DNA of 64,000 bases from Psoroptes ovis. Its lineage: Eukaryota > Arthropoda > Arachnida > Sarcoptiformes > Psoroptidae. The stretch spans positions 4,933,501-4,997,500 of the forward strand of contig PQWQ01000001.1 of the NCBI GenBank assembly GCA_002943765.1, read 5' to 3'. Shown piece by piece: positions 1-11,812 of this stretch (position 1 is its first letter; each line of letters opens with the position of its first letter). Position numbers and translations under genes: made by a program. Below the pieces are notes generated by a model that saw only the letters and a program-made list of their open reading frames with translations, searched no databases and was not told the origin of the DNA.

Positions 1-293
1 CTAAGCAAAAATGTTGGAATTTTATGGAAATTATCCATCATTTCATCATTAAACCGTAATTCATGCTTTATGAAATGCTCTAAAAATTTTCTGGTCAAGA
101 TTTCAATTTTATTATCAATGATTTCCTTGATTTTTGACCATTCATTATCATAAATAATTTTTCTAGGCCACAACAATGGATTATTGGATTTGTTTGATGA
201 AATTTTATGCTTCTTTGCTTTACTTGAATCATTATTCAAACCTGAATTAGGTGAATGATATTCACAAAAATCTAAATCATTTTCAAGCATCAT
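1..293 (-). CDS. Partial unidentified protein, N-terminal part, runs off left edge
   Basis: A reading frame starts at two consecutive ATGs (293 and 290, minus strand) and stays open for about 97 codons to the window edge. The predicted start is MMLENDLDFCEYHSPNSG, followed by a Lys/Ser/Asn-rich stretch and then a more ordered part with the motif NPLLWPRKIIYDNEW and amphipathic helix-like sequence. I do not recognise the family. The Trp- and Ile-rich segment after a polar leader looks like the edge of a folded domain, so it reads as coding rather than chance. The gene lies head to head with UGP2, whose first exon appears to begin near 1.1 kb, so the roughly 850 bp between them probably holds both promoters. 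The C-terminus and any introns lie outside the window. Confidence 0.5.
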   Translation of the reverse strand, partial: MMLENDLDFCEYHSPNSGLNNDSSKAKKHKISSNKSNNPLLWPRKIIYDNEWSKIKEIIDNKIEILTRKFLEHFIKHELRFNDEMMDNFHKIPTFLL

Positions 294-1146
294 TTTATTT
301 GGGAAAAAAATTCAAAATAAAAACACGATTTAAAATTGAAAAATTAAATGCCAAATTGCCTTTTAAATTTATGGCGCCTTTTAAAAAAAATTCAAAATCA
401 TCTGTATGATTGTCCCGTTCAAATACTATTGTACAGCGAAAATCATATGATAATCAGTCCAAAAAATTGAATTGAATTAAAAATTTAATTTTTTTTATCA
501 TCAAAAAAATGGTTTGGACATGATCCAATTATATAATAATCATGAAATGAAAATTTCATGTATCTTTTTTTCATTATTTTGAAATTTAGTCACCATTATT
601 TATCATGGTGAATAATGCACCAATGCATTTTGCCACTAGTTTTTTTTTTTCTCAAGAAAAAATAACCAAATTTTGAAAAACTTAAAGATAAATTTTTGTC
701 ATTTTTTTCTCATGTCTATTTCTTTAAAAATTAAGTTTGATATTTGATTTAAAAAGAAAAAGTCAAATGAAAATCAGTATTTAAATGTGACCTTTCAATT
801 TTCATCCATCCATCCATTTGAAAGCATTGATATCGGCTTTTCGATCAAAAATATTTGATTTTATTCATAATCAAAAAATAATTTAATCACAGATTCACTC
901 GTTCAAATATTTCCTCTCATTTTTTTCACAAAATTCCTGTGTCAAATCGATATTATCTCATCCAAAAATAATTATTAAAAATAACGACAAAATTATTCAT
1001 ATAAGAACAACAACCAACCAATCAATAAACAACCAAAAAACAAGTCTTCAAATTGAAAAATCATTAATAATTATTGATTGATTGGTGATTATTCATTAAT
1101 TGCAGTGATCATTGGAGAAAAAACAACAGTTGTATTTTGCAGTCAA
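294..1146. promoter_or_regulatory. Intergenic region between divergent genes
   Basis: This stretch separates the left-edge minus-strand gene from the plus-strand UGP2 gene. It is AT-rich with many A and T runs, and I see no convincing reading frame. A TCAGT arthropod-type initiator-like motif occurs at about 1148, just before the putative UGP2 first exon. Its promoter role is inferred from position only. Confidence 0.3.
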
Positions 1147-1173
1147 TTCAGTTGAAAAATTCATCAAAAATAC
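1147..1173 (+). other. Putative UGP2 5' untranslated exon (3' end)
   Basis: A strong donor (TAC|GTGAGT) sits at 1173/1174, and a good acceptor (CAAATCAG) at 2247-2248 lies six bases before the UGP2 start codon. Splicing them removes a 1075-bp intron and leaves a short leader. A TCAGT-like initiator lies just upstream. The upstream edge of the exon is not defined, and no transcript evidence is available here. Confidence 0.4.
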
Positions 1174-2254
1174 GTGAGTATTAATATGTCAAAATTTTTA
1201 AAAATAAAAATTCTTATACATGAAACATCATTGATCGAGAAAAGCAAAATTTTCGTTTATTCATTGATTGCACTGACATTAATCATTATTATTAATCGAT
1301 TTAAAATCGTTGCTTATTTGCGATTTACCAAACAATGTTTATGGCTTGTCAATCAATCGACACAATTAATCAATCATTTGTCATAGAAAACAAAAATTAT
1401 CAAATTAATCGACGAACGAACGAATGGATTAATATTATCTTTGAGTTTGAGTGTTTGTGTGTGCATTTTTTCCCATTTGCTTTCTATTGATTAAATGAAC
1501 TGAGAATTTAATTTATGATTATCGATTTATTCAAAATCGATATAATTTCATTGATAGATTAGATAAGAAATTGTTTTTTGAATTTACCGCTAAAAATTGA
1601 AATTCAAGTGGTTTCATTTTTTCATTTTCAATTCTTTCCTATAATTTTTGCTTATCTTTGCATGTGCACTTGCCTTGCATATTTTCACATGATAATGGTA
1701 TAACTTTATGTATTTTCTAATTGATAACATGGTATTATTGATTATTTTTTTAAAAAAATGATAAGAGATTCAAAATATAAGAAATTGATGATAATCATTG
1801 ATTGATTTGTATTGAATTGATATGTAATTCAAACTATTAGGGCATAGATTTTTTTTTAAACCAGAAATTTTAAACAAAAATTTGAATTAATATCAAAATA
1901 CTTGTTGAATTGATTTCGAATCGATTTGAATATGATGCATTGATTTGTTCCTATTTTTTTTTATTATTTGATTGATTCATTTCATCCAATTTTATCGAGT
2001 TAATTTTCTTCCTTTAAAACCTCATTGTTATCTTAAAATAATACAAAATGATGAACGGTTCGATAAAAAATTATAAATCATTAAATGCTAAGGTGATTTG
2101 AAATGAAAATCGTAAATTCCCCGTTGAGTTTCTATGTATAATCTTACAATTTTTGAACTTTTGTGAATTCATTAATTTTTATCATTTGATTTATTTGATT
2201 TTTGACCAATATTTAATGTCTCTTTTTTCATTATATTTTTCAAATCAGGATACA

Positions 2255-3916
2255 ATGTCGATGGAAATTGCACCAAATATGTCGCCTACAACCAAACAAC
2301 ATCGACGTAAAATTAGCTCAACGACTGAATTCAAAGAGATTGCTAAAAGAGATTCAATCAATCAATTAGCAATTGAATTGGATAAATTGAATCTCATATG
2401 TAAAGATGATGTACGAAAACGTCAGTTCGAAAAAGAAGCCCGTGGTTTTAAAGATTTATTTGAAAAATTTATTGTCGGTGATGAATCTATTGTTTGGGAC
2501 AAAATTCAACCATTACCAAAAGAAGCTATTTGTGATTATGATACATTAGTCGATCCACCACCAGAGCTGATTCGTGAAATGTTGAATAAATTAGTTGTTG
2601 TCAAATTAAACGGTGGTCTCGGAACATCGATGGGCTGTACCGGGCCTAAATCCGTTATACCGGTGCGTAATGATCTGACATTTTTAGATTTGACTGTACA
2701 ACAAATTGAAAAATTGAACAAAACATATGATGCTGATGTGCCATTAGTTTTAATGAATTCATTCAATACGGATGAAGATACAACAAAATTATTGAGAAAA
2801 TATACCGGGTTCCGTGTTGCCATATTTACATTCATGCAAAGTCGTTTTCCACGTATCAACAAAGAAACATTAATGCCAATTGCCAAATCATTAGATTCAA
2901 ATGCCGAAGATTGGTATCCACCTGGTCATGGTGATTTTTATCAATCATTTTATGAATCAGATTTACTCAACGATTTCCTTAGTCATGGTTTGTTCAAGCA
3001 TTTCTAGTTTTTTTTCATTCTAATTAATCATCTTCTTTTTCAATTAGGTCGTAAATATGTTTTCTTGTCCAACATTGATAATCTTGGTGCCACTGTAGAT
3101 TTGAATATACTCAATTATCTATTAAATCCAGCCATTCAATCACCACCGACATATGTTATGGAAGTAACAGATAAAACACATGCTGATGTTAAAGGTGGTA
3201 CACTAATACAATATGATGGTCATGTGCGTTTATTGGAAATAGCTCAAGTGCCAAAAGCACATGTAGAAGAATTCAAAAGTGTGAAAAAATTCAAAATATT
3301 CAACACTAATAATTTATGGATTAATTTATCCGAATTAAAACGACTAGTTGAATGTAAAATGTTGAACATGGATATTATTGTTAATAATAAACACCTGGAT
3401 AATGGAGTCGGTGTGATACAATTAGAAACAGCTGTTGGTTCAGCAATGAAAAGCTTTAGCGGTGCAATAGGTATCAATGTACCGCGTACAAGATTTTTAC
3501 CGGTCAAAAAAACATCTGATCTACTGCTGGTCATGTCTAATCTGTATTCTTTGAATGATGGTGCCCTAATTATGAATCCATTGCGGTCATTCCCAACGGT
3601 ACCATTAGTGAAACTTGGTGATACACATTTCTCAAAAGTAAGAGATTTTTTATCACGTTTCGCTAGCATACCAGATTTGGTTGAGCTGATTCACTTGACT
3701 GTCAGTGGAGATGTAACCTTCGGATCTAAAGTTGTTTTAAAAGGTATTGGCAATCTGATTTATGCAAATTTATTGATCATTGAATTTTTTTTATTATAAT
3801 TTCAAATAGGAACTGTGATCATCATTGCAAATCACGGTGAAAGAATCGATATACCTTCCGGTGCCATACTTGAAAATAAAATTGTTTCAGGCAATTTACG
3901 CATTCTGGAACATTGA
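2255..3916 (+). CDS. UGP2: UTP-glucose-1-phosphate uridylyltransferase
   Basis: The enzyme makes UDP-glucose from UTP and glucose-1-phosphate in the cytosol, feeding glycogen, chitin-precursor and glycan synthesis. The coding exons are 2255-2987, 3048-3743 and 3810-3916. All introns are GT-AG and 60-66 bp long, and phases agree, giving 511 residues, close to the usual ~508 for animals. Visible family motifs are the nucleotide-binding loop LNGGLGTSMGCTGPKS, the segment SNIDNLGATVDLNIL just after the first coding intron, KTHADVKGGTL, and the C-terminal beta-helix with HLTVSGDVTFG and NKIVSGNLRILEH before the stop. The start at 2255 was chosen because an acceptor lies six bases upstream. The in-frame sequence before that acceptor is intron, although it is open to 2153. 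Nothing looks damaged. Confidence 0.96.
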
Positions 3917-4075
3917 AAATATACGTGAAAATTATTTTTAAAATCAAAAATTTTATTCTATCTGAATTTTATTGTTTTTTTTTAAATTCATTTGTGTTTT
4001 TAGAAACTCAGTTTCGTCATAAAAAAAACTAACAATTTATTGCCAAATACATAACTAATTGATTGATTGGTTTGA
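3917..4075. other. Convergent intergenic gap
   Basis: This short gap lies between the UGP2 stop and the stop of the minus-strand DPP4-like gene. The two genes converge here, so it must contain both 3' ends. No canonical AATAAA is obvious for UGP2. Confidence 0.5.
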
Positions 4076-7000
4076 TCATATAATAATCCATTGAAATAAA
4101 AAGAATTCAATTCTTCTATAAAAATGTTCAATAATCGTATCGAATGAATTACCATGATCAACATATAGCTCTAAAAAATGATGATGTGTCCAATTCATTT
4201 CAGCCATTTCATTGTTTAATGGATTTTGATGAAATTTAATGTAACGATTTTGTTCTTCCATCGTTAAATGTTTCATCAATTTCATTGATTGACTAATAGG
4301 AAACATTTCTGAATGAAAATCAAAATTATTTTCAAAGAGTAAATAAATCACAAAAAATAATAAAACTTTAATAACAAAATACAAAAGTATATCTAAAATA
4401 AGTTATAAAACAACTTATTAAATACTCGATTGAAAGGATTGTAATTAATTATTATAATAATTATATTATAATTAATATAATTATTACACCTTCCCTTCAG
4501 TTTTGTATTTTGTCTTTCGATTTCGATCGTCCTCGTCTCGGTATGATCGCTAATTTTTTAACGTTACCACAAAATAATTTCATCTGGTTGAAATGTACTT
4601 TAAATTCTTCGTCATTTCGACCTGTGGCTATAAATATTTTGTCACTAAGTTTCTTCGTGATCTTATATGGTCCTAGCCATGGTTTTTCTTTACTATGGCG
4701 TCTTACTAATATAAAATCATTGATTTTAAATTGTTTAACCATATTCGTCTTCTTGTTGTCAGCTAATTTTGACAATCTATTTTTCGATTTACTTCGCCAT
4801 TTTCTTTTATCTTCATCACGAGTATTAAAGATTGATTCATGAATTGGAAGAATGTTATCGATACTGAATTGTTTCTCTCGTCCAATGAATATTTGGTTCG
4901 GAGTAAATCCAGTTGAAGAGTGGACAGTGTTATTGTATACATCAATAACATTTTCAATTGATTCGATCCAATTCGCATTTTTAATTGTTGATCTGATCAT
5001 ATTCTTGATTGTTCTGAACACTCTCTCTATCCCCCCAATCGTTTGATGAAGATATGGAATGGAAAAATCGATTTTGACGTTGTTTTGATTACAGAATTCT
5101 TTGAATTTGTTGCTGGTGAATATAGCAGCGTTGTCAACCATTAATGTTTTGGGATGACCAAATTTTTTCCATGATTTTTTCAAAAATGAAATTATCATAT
5201 CGGATTTAATTTCTTTTGATGGTTGAGCAATAACATATTTGGATGCTATATCAATCATTGCAATAAGATATTTATGTTGATTTTTTGTCTTGAATTCTGT
5301 TATATCTAATAACCATTTATCGTTAACGTTCTTCTTTGAGTGGTCAATTTTTGAAAATGGATATTTCTTCGAATTGTCATAATCTTTGTACATTTGACAT
5401 TCGGAACAGGAATTAATAATTGATTTCAACCTGTTTCTTAATTTTGGATGATACATTCGTTTGCGAATGAAATTCCATGTTTTGGAAAATCCGCAATGAA
5501 ATAAATCATTATGTATCTTTTTCAATATATGATTTATCTCACTTGTAGGGATTAATAATTTTAATTTTCCATCTTCTTTCTTGTACCAGATATTGTTTTC
5601 TTTTTTAAACAATTTCTTGTGTTTGTTGATGAACATTAATAAATTTTGATCATCATTTTGTTTTCTAGACCAATTATCAGTGTTTATGAAATTGATTCTA
5701 GACATTGCATCAGCAACGATGTTTGATTTTCCCGGAATATAATTTATTTCAAAATTAAATTCTTGTAAACGAATAGCCATTCTACCCAATTTGCCCATAC
5801 AATCTTTTTTTGATTGTAACCATTGTAATGGACGATGATCAGTTTCTAAATAAAATTTTCTGCCAAGAAGGTAATGTTTCCAGTGTTCAATGGATAAAAG
5901 AATAGCTGTTGCTTCTTTTTCTATGACAGCATATCTTTTTTGAATTTTGTTGAATTTTTTACTGAAATATTCAATAATATATTCATTTTGATTATCTTTT
6001 TGAACAAGAACAGCACCAATGGCTTCATCTGATGCATCGCAACGGACAATAAAAGGTTTATTCGGATCAGGCATTGAAATTATTGGTCCTTCTGACATTA
6101 TCTTTACTAATTTTTGGAATGATTCGTTGCATTGTTGATTCCATTCAAATTTAGAATTTTTCAATTTCAGTTTTTCTAATGGTTCAACAATTCTTGCAAA
6201 ATCTTTGATCAAATTACGATAGTAGCCACATAGACCAACGAATTTTTCAACGTCTTTTTTGTCTTTTGGTACAGGAAAATTCTTGATGGCTTGACATTTT
6301 TTTTCTGATGGTTTTATTTGACCATTCGATATATTGAATCCAAGATATTCGATGTTATCAAGGAAAAATTTAGATTTGACTAAATTAATGGTCAAACCAT
6401 TTTGATTCAATAAACTGATGACTTTTTCGATATGTTTGATATGATCAGTCTTTGAATTACTGAAAATCAGTATATCGTCAAAATACACTTTAACAAAAGG
6501 TATTTTATGGAAAATTCTTTGCATCAGTCGGTTAAATGTTGCAGGAGCCGTTACTAGGCCAAATGGCATCCTGTTAAATTCATATAATTTGTTGTTCCAT
6601 GCGAACGCAGTTTTATCTTTATCGCTGTCGTTCATTAATATTTGATAATAGCCTTGGTTCATGTCGATTTTTGAAAAGAACTTTGCTCCTTTCAAATCTT
6701 TGATTATCTTATCGATTCTTGGAATTGGAAATGAATCCAATATTGTTTGTTTATTCAATTTTCGATAATCAATGGCTAAACGGATTGATCCATCCGGTTT
6801 TCTGATAGGAACAATTGGATTTCTATACTGACTATAGCTTTCTGAGATGATGTTTTGATCAATTAATTTTTTAATAGCATCATCAATTTCTTTTTCGAAA
6901 GCTTCTGGTATGCGGTATTGCTTCAGTTGAAAAGGCTGTGCATCTGGTTTCAAATTAATTTTATGTGTAACCATTTTAGCTTTGCCCAAACCATTAAATA

Positions 7001-10000
7001 CATTAGGATACTTTTCAATTATTTTATTTAATAATTGAGAATTAATGTCAGATTCATTTGAATTATTTTTGTTATCGATATCATTGTTGATATCGTCTAC
7101 TAATTCAGATGAATAAACAACATTTATGTTTTCGGTGTTATGGCCAATTGTTGATGAATCATTCGAATCATTTTTCGGGGTTACGTTGAAGAATGAAACG
7201 AAATCGCTGTTAATTTTGATTCCATCATTCGATAGTAAATCATATCCAATTATGATTTCTTGATGATTCGATATAATGAATTTCCAATGTATTTCGGTAT
7301 TATCAATTTTCAATGTGATTATTGATTCACCTAGAGCTTTGATGTTTTTACCGGAGAAGTCCGTAAGTTTTACTTGAGACTTGCTCAATTTTTGATTCAA
7401 TTGTTTGAATAATTTCATGGGGAATAACGATGCTCCAGCACCTGTGTCGACCAACGCTGGATACTCTCGACCATCAACTGCGATATTAATCCAGAAACCA
7501 CTTTTTGAGTTGTTTATATTAATAATTTTGATTTTATTTTTGTTTTGCAGTTTCCTGTTCGATTTGTTTTTCGAATAACAATCGTCTGTATTATGATTGT
7601 TTTTCTTGCAGATTTTACAAAATTTTGAATTTTGTTTCGTTTTAGTTTCAAAATTTGTACTTGTCGTTGGTGTACTTTGTTTTTCTAGCAAAATTGCAAA
7701 TGACCTGTAATCCTCTAAAGTCTTTAGTTCGATTCGATTAGCCATTTGATTTCTGATATCCGAGTTCATCAGTGAGAAGAACTTGTCTTTGGCCAAAAGT
7801 TGTTTAGTTTCTTCATTGGCGCTCGGATATAGATTGTTTACCAACGATGTGATTTGTACGGCCAACTCGTCTAGATTCTGATTCTTTAATGGTCGTAATT
7901 CATAGAAATCCATTATGAGATTATCTCTCATTGGTTTCTTAGCTTCTTTAATTTCTTTGACCAAATTTTCGAACGTGGTCTTTTTTTCAGCTGGAATAGC
8001 TTCCACTGCGTCTAGCTGTGGGCTATCTGGTGGTAATAATGATTCAAATATGGTTACACTGATCTGATCTGACCAGTTGTTAATTTTTATCATCCTACTG
8101 AAATATCGTAGGAATTGCTCTAGTGATTCGTTTCGCCCCATTTCGCGAATAGGAATCATGGAGCTTTGGTACATGACCATATTTTGATTCAAATTATGAT
8201 TTTGATTCAAAATTGGATTATTTTGATTCAAAATTGGATTGTTTTGATTCAAAATTGGATTGTTTTGATCATTATTATTGTTGTTGGCCATAGTTTGCCT
8301 CTGCCACCAAATATATAAATAGTATAATATAATACGAAGTAAATAAATCACAAAAAATAATAAAACTTTAATAACAAAATACAAAAGTATATCTAAAATA
8401 AGTTATAAAACAACTTATTAAATACTCGATTGAAAGGATTGTAATTAATTATTATAATAATTATATTATAATTAATATAATTATTACAAAAGATATTTTC
8501 GTATTGATTTCAAATTACCGTTTGATGTGCCATGTATGATTAACAGATTTTTGTTTTCAAGCGATTTCCAGTCCAAATTCATTTTGAGCAAATATTGTAA
8601 ATCATTTGAGCGTACTTTGTCCATATCGATATATTGTTCGGCAAGAAAGCTATCTGTTTTGAGGATTAATTGAAAATAAAAGTCAAAACAATGAATAAAT
8701 TGATTACTTATCGTATTCCAATCGGTAAATGGTGATATTGCAATTCCACATTCAATCGATGATTTCGATAATGAATTAAGCACAAAATAACCACCAACAT
8801 TATTACCGATAAGACATGTTTGTGCAATATTAATGAATGTCATATTTGTGACAATGAAATCTATCAATGTTGAATAATCAACTAATAATTCTTCGAATGA
8901 TAATTCATGCAGTGAATTGTTGCTATCTTGATAAAATTGACCATCCAACCATGCATAAATGAAATCATGCTCGGTGACCATATGAACGGCCCATTCTAAA
9001 TCCGGATAAACACGTTTATGAAATGTTCCTTGATCATTGATTGGCGATTTCGGTAGATAATGATAACGAAAACGTGATGGATACATTTCTAACAGCATCG
9101 AATATTTTCCAATTTCTTCATTATTAAAATTTGATGGCGTCAGCAATTTGATTCGTAGATCTTTGAATTTAAAAATTTAAAAATCAGTATGGATTGATCA
9201 AATTTCAATCAAAAAATAATGAATACATTTGATTAAATTGTCATTTTCACGTGTGAATATAAAATTTTCAACATTTGGCATCATTTTTGATTGTACACGT
9301 TGTTCTAATTCGGAATTATCATCAAATATTTGAATATCTGTGCATCGAAATTCGAACAAAATTAATTGAATTTGAATTTTATTCAATGGAAAAAAAAATA
9401 CAAACTTTCAACGAGATCAGGTTGATTGAGATCACCGAATTTGACAAGATAAATTTTCGGTACGATACCAACCAGACAAGTAATGATCGCATATTCAGAT
9501 GATGGACTAAAATAAACACGTTGAAATATGCACGATTCTTCGTCCAAATCATTTTCATTGATTGTTGCCGAATTGGTCAAATCAATACAAACAGATTCAT
9601 TATTTGAATGTTTAGATTCAAAACACTTGACCAATTGACATGTAATACAATGTACTAGACCATATTTCAAATTGAATACAAACAAATTTATTCGCATATC
9701 TTGTTCAGTTATTTTTCCATCATCAATTATTGATTGATTTAATGATTGTCCAACGAAGAATATTGATTTTGAATAATCATTATACCCAAGTAATTCAATA
9801 ATTTGATAATGTTGCCGTTGTTCAACATAACGTTCAGCTACATTCAAATATGAATTGATCGCTTTGGTCTATTCGGATAGGGGAAATGATTTTAACGCTT
9901 CGTATTATAAGTTGGCAATCAAAGGTTCACCTTGATATTGAATGAATAAAGCTGATGAAATGTTTTCACACCATTTTCAGGCGTTTGTCCACAAAAAAAT

Positions 10001-11781
10001 AATTCATAATTATCATTTTGATCAATTCGTCCATTGGTTGTCGACATAATACTGTTTGGCACATGATTCATTCGTAACCAATTTCTCAATGTTAAAAGCT
10101 AAATTTTAGCGGAGAGATTTTAATCTGAAAATTAGAAATTAATTGTCATTATTGTTACCTCTGAACATTTCCAATTATTTTGTTCGGAACAAGAACCAAG
10201 TATTGTTTGTTTTTGATTTCGTAATGACCATAAAACAATTAATTCATTCGATGATATCCAATTCACATGAACAACATAATATGATGATGATAACTTTTGA
10301 AGACGTTCAGGTGGCTGTAATCTTAATGGTCGTCCATCAGGTTCCTGATTATTATTATTTATTCGAATTATCCATAGATGGGCATCACCAATCGAACTAT
10401 TTGACTATTATTTTTTTAAAGGTAAAAATATTCACTTTTACTGATTTTCTTTTGGTGAAATACTCACCGTTGAATATCGGTAATAATTAGTCGAATGACT
10501 AATGTCAAAATTATTCGTATCATCACTATCATATATGAATATGCTTGATAATGGTAGTTGGCTATTATTTATTTGCAAATAACAAATATAATAATGATCA
10601 TTGTTTATTGATTTCAAATTGTTTGTTGTTGTTGTTGAATACCAAATTGAAATTGGTTTTTCAAAAATAAAATCACGATAAATATTATCATTGAAACCAT
10701 TATAAATTGATTCACTAATCGAACCATCATCGGTCAATTTAATTAATTTAAATTGATTTTGATTTTCAATATTTAACCAGTAGATGTCATTTTGATGCAT
10801 TATGAGCTTTTACAATGTGATTAGAAAAAAAATATACAAATAAAATAAATCTAAATCAATTTTGATTTCATTTTTGATCATGATAAATCTTATTGTGTTT
10901 GTTTGTGTTTAATTTTTTGTGTAAAATGTTTGTTTGACTAAAGCTTTTAAGCATGATTGACAATTGCCACAACAGATCAACAACACAATCAAGATTTCAA
11001 GATTTCAAGACATTTTTCATCAAATTCTTCATATATTTCAATGCGTTCATAATTGTCATCTTGTGAACGATCATCATTTGGAATAACTGATAAGGTAGGT
11101 GTGATTTTTATTCTATTTATTGCATGTCAATCTATGAGAAAATGATCTGAAAAAAAATTCAATTTCTATGCAAAATACATAAAACACCCTATTTTTTCTC
11201 AAATACAATTGCTTTGTATTTGCTTATCATTTCAAATTTTTTTCTCATAATTCTAAAAATTCAATTTAAATCTCATAAATATTTTAAATATTCATATTTT
11301 CCTAACTGAAAATGATGCTTCTCAATCATATTTATGCAATTTATGTTTTGAAGAGGTTTGATTTGCAATCTCCAAAATTTAACCGACAAAATTTTGAATC
11401 AAAGCTGCAAGCAGCAAAAATGATGATAAAATTTTTTTTTTTTTTTGAAATTGTCAGAGGAAATTTGAAAAAAATTCAAAAATTCAAATCATAACTTTTA
11501 TCTTCACCAAAACTTTCCCACAAGCAAACAATGTTTATAATCACTGATTATACTCAATTACAAAGTATAATACAATGATTGTGAGATAGTAATAAATTGA
11601 TAAACAAACATATGAACTAACAAACACAAAACTAATATAAAATATGAAACTTCATATTAAAATAATATCAAATAATAATAATGAATGATAATAGCAATGC
11701 TACAAACCAAAATATTTCCCATCGGATTCCATTGTACACTTTGTATTAGACAATATGAAGTTGAAATTTTGCCATTATTAT

Positions 11782-11812
<31 letters not shown>

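Larger units (their letters stand above)
4338..8488 (-). mobile_element. Complete Ty3/gypsy-type LTR retrotransposon, young insertion
   Basis: The element is 4151 bp, bounded by two directly repeated 151-bp LTRs (4338-4488 and 8338-8488) that I find identical base for base. A 4-bp target duplication AAAG occurs at 4334-4337 and 8489-8492. On its coding (minus) strand the LTR begins TGTAAT and ends TTTACT. A polypurine tract (GAAGGGAAGG) directly precedes the 3' LTR. One long reading frame encodes gag and pol in the order protease, reverse transcriptase, RNase H, integrase, which is the Ty3/gypsy (Metaviridae) order. There is no env-like frame, so it looks like a non-infectious retrotransposon. 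It lies wholly inside the last intron of the inactive DPP4-like gene, in the same orientation. Confidence 0.95.

Noticed and set aside
1174..1386. 70-codon plus-strand frame
   Set aside because: It starts exactly at the donor of the putative UGP2 first intron and shows no family features; it reads as intron sequence.
4510..5046. Plus-strand frames opposite the retrotransposon
   Set aside because: They are antisense to the integrase end of the pol frame and lack any motif of their own.
8484..8518. Apparent disruption of the DPP4-like gene by the retrotransposon
   Set aside because: The readable frame past 8519 is intron. With the donor at 8518 and the acceptor at 4309 the host frame is intact, so the gene is not interrupted in its coding sequence.
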